Part shown: positions 1-10,400 of the stretch, in pieces
Layout of the letters: each line of letters opens with the position of its first letter
Position numbering within the stretch: the stretch's first letter is position 1
Assembly: GCA_937883755.1 (NCBI GenBank)
Contig: CAKZYA010000033.1
Location: 1-64,000 of the forward strand
Origin: an uncultured Flammeovirgaceae bacterium
GTDB lineage: Bacteria > Bacteroidota > Bacteroidia > Cytophagales > Cyclobacteriaceae
Length of the DNA stretch: 64,000 nucleotides
Direction of reading: 5' to 3'
Notes under the pieces: model-generated
What the model was told of the DNA's origin: nothing
What the model saw: only the letters and a program-made list of their open reading frames with translations
Databases searched by the model: none
Made by a program: the position numbers and the translations under genes

Positions 1-1136
1 CGGTATCTTCGTTAGTAGTAACGGTGCTATTGGAAGCCGTCGGGGCATCATTCACCGCAGCTATATCAAAGGTGATAGCATTCGTGGCGGTGGCATCGGT
101 AGTACCATCATTCACCCGAAAGCTAAAATTATCATAGCCAGTACCATTGCCGTTAGTCGCCGATATAAATTTCAATTTGCTGACATCTAGCTCGGCTTTG
201 GTCACCTCGTCGTTATCAAGCAAAGCTTCACCAGCATCTACTTCTCCATCACCATCATCATCTAAGAATAGTGTTCCAACAGTAGCGGTACTAGTAATCG
301 TTATTTTACTAAGCGGATCACTATCAACATCACTGTATCCTAAATCTGCGGTAGTCATCACGACTGCAACATCTTCATCCCCACTTAGTGTTTTATCGGC
401 AGCCGTCGGGGCATCATTCACAGCCGTTACATCAAACGTGATAGTATTAGAAGCTGCAGCATCTGCTGTGCCATCGTTAACCGTAAAATCAAAATCAGCG
501 TAGCCAGTACCATTGCCATTGGTAGCTGGCAAAAACTTTAGTTGATTATTATCTAACTGCGCCTTGGTTACTTCGTCATTATCAGCTAACGCTTCTCCCG
601 CACCTATCTCACCATCGCCATTCGAATCAATAAACAAGGTGCCATTGGTCGGAATAGCATCTAGGGTAATTTTAGCTAAATCGTCGCCCTCGGTATCACT
701 ATAGCCCAAATCGGTATTGGCAATTACCACCGGAGTATCTTCGTTGGTGGTTAGCGTCTTGTCTGAAGCAGTTGGAGGATCATCTACTGCAGTAACATCA
801 ATCGTCATTGTATTAGATGAAGTAGCATAAGCCGTTCCGTCATTTACCCGGAAGGTAAAGCTAGTGTACCCAGTACCATTAGCATTGGCAGCTGGTTTAA
901 AAGTCAAATCAGTCAGATCAGCAGTGGCAATATCTTGATTGAGAGATACGGTTTCCCCACCATCTACTTCGCCATCGTTATCAGCATCTAAGAATAGCGT
1001 ACCATTGGTAGGCAGCGTCGTAATTTCAACATGATCTAGACTTGCTCCCGCATCTACATCCATAAACGGAAAATCTGTAACCACAAAAACTTTATCAGTA
1101 TCTTCATTTGTACTTACCGTGTTGTTATTGCTACTT
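1..1136 (-). repeat. Tandem 366-bp repeats encoding cadherin-like modules
   Basis: The linker encoding VNDAPTA recurs at 36 and 402, and its diverged form at 768, exactly 366 bp (122 codons) apart, with a further, more diverged unit 363 bp on. The first two units are very similar at DNA level, for example in the stretch starting gccgtcggggcatcattcac. Near-identical neighbouring units imply recent duplication or gene conversion, and unit number may vary between strains. Confidence 0.85.
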
Positions 1137-4100
1137 GGAGGATCATTAGCTGCGTTTATATTGAGCGTCGTGGTACTCGTCGTACTATTACCATCCCCAT
1201 CATTGGCTACTACCGTAATACTACGGGCTGTGCCATCTGGGTTATTACTGCCGTTGTTATATACGATCTGGCGCAAGGCTGTCTGATAATTAGCTACTGA
1301 AGAACTTCCTGTTAACTCAAGCGTACCTGTGCCACTGTCGTAACTGCTACTAATACCTAATGATGACAAGTCGCCTACCGATAAGCTTTCGTCTGTTCCA
1401 TCTTGTAGATTCGTGATTACTACGGTAAGGCTCTCCAAGTTGGTATCATCCACATCACTGATTGCGGCATCATCATCGGCAATAGCTACTCCGCCCCCAT
1501 CTTCGGTAAAACTACCTTCGTAGGCAGAGCCAGTAGCTCCGCTGTCGTCATTGGCATCCAAATCAACTACCGGAACATCATTATCAGCATTCACTGTAAT
1601 ATTAATCGTTTCTGAATCAGTGCCTGTGTTGCCGTCATTAGTCGCAATTGTCACGCTAGCCGAACCACTATAGTCTGCCGTAGGATTGAACGTAGCTCCG
1701 TTTAGCGCGTTGTTAATGTCAGTCAAGCTTCCACCGAAACTCAGACTGTTAGTACCATCTCCACTCACCGAAGTTAATCCGGTGGTTTGCGATAGGGTAA
1801 AAGTTCCATTAGTGGTGGTAATGGTAACCGTCTGAATATCACCATCCGCATCCGCTATAGAAATTACATTGCTATTCGTAGCATTGAACTCCAAATCATT
1901 ATCTTCATTGGTAGTTTGGGCTCCAGGTATGGTAATCACTGGCGGTTCGTTACAGCCTACATCTACGGTATGATCAGTGTAACCAGTAGATGGTGCCGTG
2001 TAACCATCGGTACCCGAGGTCACTACCCCATTAGCGTCTACCAGTAGTCCGGCGTTGTAGGTACCATCACCTAAGAAACCGTTAGCATCATCATCCGTGA
2101 AACCGGCGTCGCGCACATCATTACAGCCGTCCCCATCGGCATCCAGTTCCAAGAAGTCTGGGGTGCCATCAGCCGTAGATTCAGAATCGGCCAGGGTATA
2201 ATCCACGGCTCCGCTGTTTACCCCACTAGTTGATTGTAAATCATCAAAAACTCCATCGGTTCCTACAGTTCCGACTCCGCCTACTTGCCCGTTAGTGTGG
2301 GCTTCCTCGTGTCCGGCTTCTACCGCATCATAGATACCATCGTTATCGCTATCAAGGTCTAAGTGATTAACGATGCCGTCTCCATCTACATCGTAGACAT
2401 CGGGTATTCCGTTGGAGTCACTATCGATATAGCTAGTGGTTGACCCATCACCAGTGCCGCCATCATTGGTCACATCGGAAAAGTTAGGCACTCCATCTCC
2501 GTCGGCATCGCCTATGGGTCGATTACTGCCTATCGCCTCATCAGTATCTAAGATCCCATCGTTATCATCGTCAAAATCATTGACATCCAGAACACCATCG
2601 CCATCGGTATCTTTGGCATCGCGTACATCGATGTCACCTACGCCATCAGTATTAGGTAAGTTAGTGGGAGTATTGATTTTGCCATTGGGGTCGTCTAAGC
2701 CAGTGGTAGCATCTAGGTTATTATCCAACCCATCATTGTCGAAATCCACCCCCGAAAGCACCAGATTAGCTTCAGTTTGGTCGGGGATTCCGTCGTTGTC
2801 CGAATCTAGATCTCGAAAATCAGGAATATTATCAGCTCCAGGATAAATCAAATCGGCATCTATAGGAGTAAGTCCGCCCAAATACGCCGAGTTTACTCCC
2901 TGGTTAGCAGTATAAGTAGCCGCATTATCACCATTGGGGGCGGTGTAGCTACCCGTAGCTTGGGCTTCAATGTTGTCAGGAATACCATCGCCATCCGAAT
3001 CTAAATCGTAGGCATCAGGAATATTATCGCCATCGGTATCAGTAAAATTGGTCTTAGGATCTCCATCGGTATCAGGATCATCATCTTCCTCGGTATCTAA
3101 GATCCCATCGTTGTCATCGTCCAAATCGGCGTCGTCAAGTACTCCATCGCCATCCCAATCCAGCGGATCAGGATTCAATTCACACCCGAAGCCATCGTTA
3201 CGACCGGAAGGATCGGCCAATAGTATTTTAGTGAAGCTAGTACCATTGGTGGTGTTTACTACATCCGCGATTTTATATATGTCGCCATTTCCGTTATTGA
3301 AGGCATATAGGTTATCAAAGCGATCTTGCCAAACCGCCCCGTAACCACTGCTAGTAGCCACTCCGTCTAGGGAGTTGTCTATGGTCAAGTTAAATCGCTC
3401 TGACACCCCGGTGTTGACATGGATTTTGACTAGTCGAGCATTACTTCCGTCATTGTTTATCCCATATATGTAATCACCAATCAGCGCGTAATCAGCAGTT
3501 GTAGAAAAGGTACCCGTAATTGCTACCTCAGTAACCGATAACGTAGCCGGATAGCTAGTAACACTACTTACATCAAACTTTATGATTTTATTATTTTTAA
3601 CAAAGCCTACCAAGTTACCTTGAGCAAAGAGTACATTGTTAAAGTCTTCTGTCGTTCCAGTAATAGTGATTTCACCCACCAGTGAGAAGTTGTCAGCCGG
3701 ATCGTATACCCTAAGTATCTGCCCCTGACCAGAAGCTTGATTATAATTAGAATAAACGTACTGGGTTACTGCATTGTAGGCGGAATTCGTTGCTCCCCGA
3801 CTAGTCACTCCGGGTAGCTCGCCTATTTTTAAGTATTGTTGTAGAAACGGATTATACCGGTAGACCGCCGCAACGTCTGGATCAGGATTGCCGGATTGAT
3901 AGCCTTCACCCTTGGTTTGATACAGCGTATTCACTGGACCACACATGATCCCCGCTGCATCATTGGTATCATCTCGGTAATCCAGATCGCCACCAATGCC
4001 AAAGTCACCATCACTATCTGTGTAGGCAAAGGCCGGGTCAGTCATCCCATCATTGGGCACATAGCCATCGTTAATAGTACCTCGCTCGTAGTCATTGAGT

Positions 4101-4636
4101 AGACCATCTTGGTCGGCATCATTGGTAGTGGTAGCAACCACAAAACCTGCTTCTACTGCATCGTTTTCACCTTCGTCATCGCTATCAGTGTCAAGGTAAT
4201 CGGGATTACTGTCGCCATCCGTATTTTCCGGAGTGAGTCCGCTAGGGGCATAAGCTGAATTAAGACCATTGTTAGCCGTGTAGGTCGCGGCATCGTCGTT
4301 AGCAGGAGCTACATAGCCATTAGTCAGTTGCGCTTCAATGTTGTCGGGGATACCGTCGTTGTCACTGTCCAGGTCACGCAAATTAGAGATACCGTCGCCA
4401 TCGGGGTCGGCATTTCCCTCTACTGTGTCTAAGATACCGTCGTTATCATCGTCTACATCAGTAGCGTCATCTACTCCATCGCCGTCAGTATCAGCCGCTG
4501 ACAGCATGCTGCTATTGTTTAGCATAGCGGTATTATCGGAAGCATCATAAGTAAATGATACTTTGCTATCAGTATTTGCTATTACTTGTAGACAGGTAAG
4601 CAATACAATAACAAGTGCCCAATACTTCTTTTCCAT
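1..4636 (-). CDS. Giant secreted surface protein with thrombospondin type 3 and cadherin-like repeats (C-terminus outside window)
   Basis: I translated the minus strand from the ATG at 4636 and the frame stays open to the window edge, giving about 1545 residues with no stop. Residues 1-20 are a Sec signal peptide (MEKKYWALVIVLLTC...). Residues about 48-230 and 484-830 are calcium-binding thrombospondin type 3-like repeats (DTDGDGV.D..D.DDDNDGI.D). Between them, about 231-480, is a globular domain with short beta-propeller-like strands, resembling DUF6923-type regions. From about 897 onward come five Ig/cadherin-like modules and the start of a sixth, each opening with a PP/AP...TNEDT motif. 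The architecture fits a Bacteroidota adhesin or gliding/biofilm protein; such proteins often end in a type IX secretion domain, which would lie outside the window. The substrate or partner is unknown. The family call is firm; the function is inferred. Confidence 0.88.
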   Translation of the reverse strand, partial: MEKKYWALVIVLLTCLQVIANTDSKVSFTYDASDNTAMLNNSSMLSAADTDGDGVDDATDVDDDNDGILDTVEGNADPDGDGISNLRDLDSDNDGIPDNIEAQLTNGYVAPANDDAATYTANNGLNSAYAPSGLTPENTDGDSNPDYLDTDSDDEGENDAVEAGFVVATTTNDADQDGLLNDYERGTINDGYVPNDGMTDPAFAYTDSDGDFGIGGDLDYRDDTNDAAGIMCGPVNTLYQTKGEGYQSGNPDPDVAAVYRYNPFLQQYLKIGELPGVTSRGATNSAYNAVTQYVYSNYNQASGQGQILRVYDPADNFSLVGEITITGTTEDFNNVLFAQGNLVGFVKNNKIIKFDVSSVTSYPATLSVTEVAITGTFSTTADYALIGDYIYGINNDGSNARLVKIHVNTGVSERFNLTIDNSLDGVATSSGYGAVWQDRFDNLYAFNNGNGDIYKIADVVNTTNGTSFTKILLADPSGRNDGFGCELNPDPLDWDGDGVLDDADLDDDNDGILDTEEDDDPDTDGDPKTNFTDTDGDNIPDAYDLDSDGDGIPDNIEAQATGSYTAPNGDNAATYTANQGVNSAYLGGLTPIDADLIYPGADNIPDFRDLDSDNDGIPDQTEANLVLSGVDFDNDGLDNNLDATTGLDDPNGKINTPTNLPNTDGVGDIDVRDAKDTDGDGVLDVNDFDDDNDGILDTDEAIGSNRPIGDADGDGVPNFSDVTNDGGTGDGSTTSYIDSDSNGIPDVYDVDGDGIVNHLDLDSDNDGIYDAVEAGHEEAHTNGQVGGVGTVGTDGVFDDLQSTSGVNSGAVDYTLADSESTADGTPDFLELDADGDGCNDVRDAGFTDDDANGFLGDGTYNAGLLVDANGVVTSGTDGYTAPSTGYTDHTVDVGCNEPPVITIPGAQTTNEDNDLEFNATNSNVISIADADGDIQTVTITTTNGTFTLSQTTGLTSVSGDGTNSLSFGGSLTDINNALNGATFNPTADYSGSASVTIATNDGNTGTDSETINITVNADNDVPVVDLDANDDSGATGSAYEGSFTEDGGGVAIADDDAAISDVDDTNLESLTVVITNLQDGTDESLSVGDLSSLGISSSYDSGTGTLELTGSSSVANYQTALRQIVYNNGSNNPDGTARSITVVANDGDGNSTTSTTTLNINAANDPPSSNNNTVSTNEDTDKVFVVTDFPFMDVDAGASLDHVEITTLPTNGTLFLDADNDGEVDGGETVSLNQDIATADLTDLTFKPAANANGTGYTSFTFRVNDGTAYATSSNTMTIDVTAVDDPPTASDKTLTTNEDTPVVIANTDLGYSDTEGDDLAKITLDAIPTNGTLFIDSNGDGEIGAGEALADNDEVTKAQLDNNQLKFLPATNGNGTGYADFDFTVNDGTADAAASNTITFDVTAVNDAPTAADKTLSGDEDVAVVMTTADLGYSDVDSDPLSKITITSTATVGTLFLDDDGDGEVDAGEALLDNDEVTKAELDVSKLKFISATNGNGTGYDNFSFRVNDGTTDATATNAITFDIAAVNDAPTASNSTVTTNEDT

Positions 4637-5305
4637 ACTTTTGCTTATCAAAATAGATTATTCGGCAACAAATCTATCGAAAAACATCATTCCAGAATTT
4701 TTTAAATATTACACGAAAATTTTCTAAACTAATGAACTAGAAAAGCTAAGTTCTTTGGTGTAAGTTTTTCACTAAACCTGATATTCTTTGAGATAAAAAC
4801 CTATTTTGTTTATTATTTTGAAATATATCTTATACAAATAAGGCATTTTGGTCGACCTGTTTTAGTTTTTAGAATCGAGTTTTCATTTATTATTAGCATA
4901 TGATAGTTTTACTTTTTTCTGATAGATAAACTAAATACTGCCGAATTATTACAGGTGTATTTTTACCAAGACATGAGCTCGTCTTAGATTGATTTGAGAA
5001 CATTCCGTAAAGATTTGCCACAAAATAAATATAAAGACAGCGCTTACTTAGCAATGAACCGCTCAGCAATTACCTCATGCCGTATAGAAAGTATGAATAC
5101 ATACTGATCGGCTTGCTGGGGAGAAAATGGTAGGGTAGCACAGCTATTCTTCCGAAGATTAAGATCAGTATTTCCAGTAAGGCTCTAAAGTGATTCCGGC
5201 TCGCTGAGAAGAAGCAAGATTTGGTTGTTTAGAGTCAGTCATTTACCATCTCATGGCGACCCTCATACTACACCCCATGTACTAAAACAATGCCGAGTAT
5301 CCTAA
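4637..5305. other. Intergenic region, no gene recognised
   Basis: This 669-bp AT-rich gap separates the end of xseB from the start of the giant surface protein. The part next to 4636 probably holds the surface protein's promoter. I found no ORF with recognisable protein features, no RNA gene and no clear terminator. Confidence 0.6.
4669..4676 (-). promoter_or_regulatory. Possible Bacteroidota -7 element (TAGATTTG) for the giant surface protein
   Basis: On the minus strand TAGATTTG matches the Bacteroidota housekeeping -7 consensus TAnnTTTG and lies 32 bp upstream of the ATG at 4636. The -33 TTG is not clearly present at the expected 19-20 bp spacing, so this is only a candidate. Confidence 0.35.
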
Positions 5306-5512
5306 CTAGCCCTCATCAAAAGCATCGTTCAATGCATCTTCGGTAGATTTGAGACGATCTTTACAAAACTTCACTAAGTCGAGAGCCTGCTTCACTTTAT
5401 CAGAAAGCTCATCTACATCAAGATTTTGATCTTCTACTGCATCTACAATTTCTTGCAACTCCTGCATTGCTGCCTGATAACTTTTGGGAGTCATTGATTT
5501 TTTTCTAGGCAT
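5306..5512 (-). CDS. xseB: Exodeoxyribonuclease VII small subunit
   Basis: The 68-residue product has the usual length of XseB and the family pattern: a basic N-terminus, then SYQAAMQELQEIVDAVE, then two amphipathic helices ending in LKSTEDALNDAF. XseB binds the large subunit XseA to form exonuclease VII, which degrades single-stranded DNA into acid-soluble oligonucleotides in the cytoplasm during repair and recombination. It overlaps the 3' end of xseA by 8 bp, so the two are translationally coupled, the standard arrangement in this phylum. Confidence 0.93.
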   Translation of the reverse strand: MPRKKSMTPKSYQAAMQELQEIVDAVEDQNLDVDELSDKVKQALDLVKFCKDRLKSTEDALNDAFDEG

Positions 5513-6827
5513 TCTTGGAAGGTATAGTTTTTTCTAAACGGCTGAGATATACAGCGCTACGGGTTTTAGTAGTTATTTGGGTACCTATGGGTAATTGTTT
5601 GGCATTTTGCAATGGAATCCCATCGGCGTAAGTAATGCTAAACCCTCGTTCTAAAATTGTTTCAGGATCAAGTAATTGTATCAGTTTTCCAGTGGACTCA
5701 AGTTTCAGAGCCTGCTCCTGCATCATTCTCCGTGAGCTTTGTTCCAAACTACTTCTTAACTGACCAATTTGATCCTGCTGATGCGCTAACTTAGTAATTG
5801 AAGTATTTTTCAGCGATATTTTCAACTGGTCTAGTTGATGAGTCTGGTTCAGTAAGCGAGATACAACTGATAGCTTTAGGGCTGATTTTAATTTCTCTAA
5901 ACGATAATCTTGCTCAGCCAAAGTATTTTCCGTGATCTGGATGAGTGAACGAGCAAGCTCATCCAAACGTGCCTCGAAAGTTTGTAATTGACCGATTAAA
6001 AATTCTGCTACTGCCGTTGGAGTTTTCTTTCGCGTATTCGCTACCAAGTCAATCACCGTCTCGTCCCGCTCGTGCCCAATTCCGGTAATAATCGGAAGTG
6101 GAAATTGGGCTACGTGGGCGGCTAGGTCGTAGTTATCAAAACAATCTAAATCGACCTGAGCACCCCCTCCCCGGATAATCACCACACAATCGTACCTCGG
6201 ATGTCGCTCATACAGTTCGTAGATACGATGAAGTGCCTGAATAATGCTTTCGGCAGCCTCATTTCCCTGCATTTTTGCCTTAAATAGATCTATCTTAAAA
6301 CCGTAGCCAAAACGATTTCCACTCAGCTGATCCATAAAATCGCCCAGGCCCGCTGCCGCCGGAGAGCTAATTACGGCTAGTCTTTGGGGTACTTCCGAAA
6401 GTGTCAGAGCCTGATTCATTTCAAACACCCCATCTTCAACCAATTGGTTGATTACCTGCTGTCGTTTCAACGCTCGTTCACCAAGAGTAAACTGGGCATC
6501 AATATCTTTTACATTCAAGCTGAGGCCATACAGATGATGAAATTTGACCTCTACCTGCGCTAAGATTTTTAATCCTGATCGTAAGCTTTCACCGGTAATA
6601 GATTCAAACCAAGCGCCTAAGCCCCGAAAAGTACTGCTCCATATTGTCGCTCTGATTTTCGCATAGAGGTAGTCCTCGTTTTTCTCCACCAAGTCTAAGT
6701 AACAATGCCCGTTTTGGCCTACCCGCATTTCTCCAATTTCAGCTATCACCCAATACGTAGGTTCAAGTTCAGCTGATAAAACTGACTTAATTTTTTGATT
6801 TAACTCATACAGGCTAAAATGTTGCAT
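5505..6827 (-). CDS. xseA: Exodeoxyribonuclease VII large subunit
   Basis: The 440-residue protein has the N-terminal OB-fold (residues about 5-105, FSLYELNQKIKSVL...YWVIAEI) and the central catalytic domain, seen in PQRLAVISSPAAAGLGDF, the CVVIIRGGGAQVDLDCFDNYDLA block and the ITGIGHERDETVIDLVA block with the family-conserved GHE/D residues. A long coiled-coil region follows (about 275-390), then a C-terminal ERGFSI strand. Length fits the family. It acts with XseB on single-stranded DNA. It lies 20 bp downstream of the cobalamin adenosyltransferase gene and may be cotranscribed with it, without an obvious functional link. Confidence 0.95.
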   Translation of the reverse strand: MQHFSLYELNQKIKSVLSAELEPTYWVIAEIGEMRVGQNGHCYLDLVEKNEDYLYAKIRATIWSSTFRGLGAWFESITGESLRSGLKILAQVEVKFHHLYGLSLNVKDIDAQFTLGERALKRQQVINQLVEDGVFEMNQALTLSEVPQRLAVISSPAAAGLGDFMDQLSGNRFGYGFKIDLFKAKMQGNEAAESIIQALHRIYELYERHPRYDCVVIIRGGGAQVDLDCFDNYDLAAHVAQFPLPIITGIGHERDETVIDLVANTRKKTPTAVAEFLIGQLQTFEARLDELARSLIQITENTLAEQDYRLEKLKSALKLSVVSRLLNQTHQLDQLKISLKNTSITKLAHQQDQIGQLRSSLEQSSRRMMQEQALKLESTGKLIQLLDPETILERGFSITYADGIPLQNAKQLPIGTQITTKTRSAVYLSRLEKTIPSKNA

Positions 6828-6847
6828 ACCAATAATATACAGTCAAT

Positions 6848-7399
6848 TTATTGGTCAGGCTTATTGGGTTTCCAGGGAATCTCTCCGACCTCTAGCTCTT
6901 TCCCTAGGAACCGAGCCAACACAAAGAGATAATCAGACATTCGGTTTAAAAAAGTAACCAGAACGGGTTCAACCGAAATATTCTCAGCTAACCGTACCAC
7001 GCATCGTTCAGCGCGACGACACACACAGCGGGCAATATGTGCTTGAGATACTGTCGGATGCCCACCGGGTAAAATGAAAAATCGCATGGCAGGCAAATCT
7101 GCATCCATTTGATCAATTTCTTGCTCTAGCCAGGAAATACTATCAGTTGGCAGCTTGGGCACTCCTGACTTCCCAGGTTCGCTCGCCAGAATAGCTCCCA
7201 CGACAAAAAGGTTATCTTGCACCCACTGAAACTTGTCTTGCCGGGAGCTATTGATGGGCTGGTCGCGAAGTAAGCCTATCTGAGCATTAAGTTCGTCAAC
7301 GGTTCCAATGGCTTCCATCCGAAGATCAGCTTTTGAAATGCGCTGACCACCGTACAGGGAGGTTTCACCTCGGTCTCCAGTTTTGGTATATATTTTCAT
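6848..7399 (-). CDS. pduO: PduO-type ATP:cob(I)alamin adenosyltransferase
   Basis: At 183 residues this is the normal size for a PduO-type corrinoid adenosyltransferase, which transfers the adenosyl group from ATP to cob(I)alamin to give coenzyme B12. The N-terminal ATP-binding motif is clear (KIYTKTGDRGETSLYGG), as are the VDELNAQIG helix, the CRRAER motif and the C-terminal NRMSDYLFVLAR motif, in the right order for the trimeric helical-bundle family. No other B12 or B12-dependent gene lies in the window, so this is likely a general cofactor-supply gene. It sits 65 bp downstream of the TPR membrane protein. Confidence 0.93.
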   Translation of the reverse strand: MKIYTKTGDRGETSLYGGQRISKADLRMEAIGTVDELNAQIGLLRDQPINSSRQDKFQWVQDNLFVVGAILASEPGKSGVPKLPTDSISWLEQEIDQMDADLPAMRFFILPGGHPTVSQAHIARCVCRRAERCVVRLAENISVEPVLVTFLNRMSDYLFVLARFLGKELEVGEIPWKPNKPDQ

Positions 7400-7464
7400 G
7401 AAGCTGCCTGCGGTTATACGTGAACTACTAGATATTAAGGTGCACCAAGTTGCCCGAAATAGTA

Positions 7465-10400
7465 TTAAAATGCAACCGCTTGCTCATCTTTCGCCTGCTG
7501 AAAGCGGAGCATGAACTGATTGTACTGCTGTTCACCCGATAGCTTCTTCAGGTCAGGCAGACTTTCTTCAGCGTAGTTATCCAAACCAATTCGTAGGGCA
7601 GTGATAATGTATTCTTCCAAAAGTGTAGCAGAATATGGGTTGGTTTGTATAGCATCTAGCAAATATTGATAAGTCACCGTAGGCTGCTCAGCATAAAAAT
7701 AATTCAGCGCCCCAATAAATCCTGATTCAAAAAATGGATTACCCAGCAGAGAGGAAAAAAGATCATGGGCATCGTTTTCCCTACCTGTTTTTTGAGCTAG
7801 CAGGGCTTGCCAGTTTGTTTTTTGATATTGTTGCTGCTTGGTAAGTGGCACCAACATATTCACTCGATTTTCCCAATCCGTCACGTTTTCCTCAGTAATG
7901 GTTGCTAATGCCCAAGCCCACTCTAGATATATTGTTCCCTGGTAATTCAGCGAAGATTCATTCTGACGAAGTGCTTCAATAACCGGAAGTAATATTGCCC
8001 GATAAACTTTGCGGTTTTCTAAAAGCATATCGTAAGCAGCAATAGCTGCGTAACTTTCATCTTCAAAAGCTTTAAACACAGGTTCAACCTGATTGATCTT
8101 TAATTCATGTCTCCGATAGCGCAGCCACTGATAACGCTCTACATCAGTTTCCATTTCACCAAATGAATTGGTAAGTAACTTTAGTTGCTGAGCAGCTATT
8201 GCATGAAAAGTAGTCTGAGTAGAAGTAGAATCAGATAGTATTTCCTCCCAGGCCTGAAGCGCCAAATCAAGAGATACATCAGAAGAAGGTAAGGCTTCGG
8301 TAAGGCTTACTGCAAATTTCAGATGAGCATCTTCATATTGTTGTTCAGCTAATTGGGCAAAGTACTGAGTTGCTACTCGGGGAGTTCGCTGTTCCAACGC
8401 CCACAAACCAATAATATTTAAGTAGTAATTACGCTTAAACACATTAACCGACTGCAAACGATCAAGCTTTCGGAGAGCATCCACTACCCTATTTTGCCGA
8501 TATTCAGCAACGGCTAGTGCTAACACCAAATCTTCAGTATACGGAAAATTTACACCCAGATCACTCAATGCCTCTACCTCATTCAACAGCGTAGTATCTA
8601 CCATTGGAGCGTGTAACAAATAGTTTTCTAGTTGAGCAAATGAAAAAGTATTCAACGTTGAATCACTAGGAAGATTTGGCTTTACCGGAAAATTTACTGA
8701 ATCTGTGGGTGACTGACCTTGTAGTAGTAAGCTATTGATTAGTGTGGGCGGATAATCCGGTATACTTACAAACTCAGTTAGCAAAGAATCCGTAGCAATA
8801 TCTACCTTATCTCGCTGTTGCCCAATTGATCCTAGCATGTTTGCCTCAGCGGCAGCTTGGATAGTTGAAGTCCTTGTGGCTTCTGTTAGCCAAAAAAGTG
8901 CAGAGTCGAGCACGTTCGTCTTACCGTACATCATCGCCAGATTATTTTGGAGCTGAGGAGTTCCAGGAAAAGCTTTTAAGCCCTCCTTCAAGGTAAATAG
9001 TGCGTCAAAATACTGGTTTGTTGATGTGTAAGCTGCGCCAGAGTTAGCATAAGCTAGAGGAGTAGGCTTTTTTTGCAACGCCTCTCTAAAGTAGTAAGCT
9101 GTGAGTGCCGGATCATCTTGCTGCCGAGCCAAAGCTCCCAAAGAGTAATTCGCCCGATGATTATTATTTGCGTACTGATCGCTAAGCTTGTAATACTGCT
9201 CAGCAACAAACAGTTCGTCTTTCATCCAATGCAAATCCCCAATCCCAATATAATAGCCAGACAGAAGCTGAGAATAAGCGAAGAAACTACCTCTGGCAAA
9301 AAATGCCAATGTAGCAATCGTTCCAATGATTAATACTGTTCCGTAAGGAAAGGTTGCCGGACGATACATCACCAGATACACCCGCTGATTTTCCATGAAA
9401 GGCTGGACGAAATTAGCGATAAGATATATCAGAAAAACAGCACTAAAGCCTATCTGGCTATACACAATCGTATCTTCCAGACTTTCTAGCAACGGATCAT
9501 TTCCTTGCCAGGATAGAAAAGCTACCGTTGCTAACGTGACGATCCCCAGAGTGAGATAAAAGAATGCACCTAATGGCGCGAATGGGAACAAGAATTTATA
9601 CTGCTCTTCACGTTTCTTGAATCCCCAAATACCAATAATACTGATAACAGTTAATAACCAGAAAGCATCCAGATAAATAATGTCCCAATCAATTGTACCT
9701 ATATTTCTAAGAAGTAGTAGAGACAAGTTTAGTATGTAAATCAAGGAAAGTACCAGAATATGTAGTAGGCTATTGGTGCTACGCGGAGTGTTATTCTGGG
9801 TAATAAGTTGAACGATAAAGCTGATAAGCTCATGACCGACAACAACGATAAACAGCACACTCAGCAATACCGGTACCCACAGACTATGATAAGCCAAGGT
9901 TAAGAATGGCTGGCTAACCTCGGCAAATAACCCTAACATTCCTCCGAAAAGACCAGTAGCTAGAGTGAATACTCCTAAACGAGACAGTAAACCCACATTT
10001 GGATTAATGAGTTGAAAGTAAGCCGTAGGAAGTAAAAATAGCCCAAACGCTATGATCATCCCTAGCTTTTCAGGCCGACCAAACCACAGTAGTTGCTCCA
10101 ACTGAAATAGAAGAATGATACCCAGTAACAAAAGTACTCCTACATAATACCAGAATCTTTTTAAGGCCGATATAATAGTTAGTAAGATTGTCCAAGCTAA
10201 TGCTACAATTCCAAGTAGTACCAGAGCACCTATCGGAGTTAGTTGTAGGCTACTCCCCAAAAAAGTTTCTAGTATAACACTGTAATTCAGGTTGTAGGAA
10301 AAAGAAAATAGCCCTACTGAGATGGGTGCTTGTGGTACCGGTACTTCCTTAAGCTCAGAAATGCGCTCCCAGCTTACCTGATTTAACATCCCTTGTGGGT

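Noticed and set aside
147-4550. Ser/Pro-rich plus-strand frames (for example 147-503, 2436-2846, 3048-3344)
   Set aside because: They are antisense shadows of the long minus-strand frame of the giant surface protein, which is open throughout.
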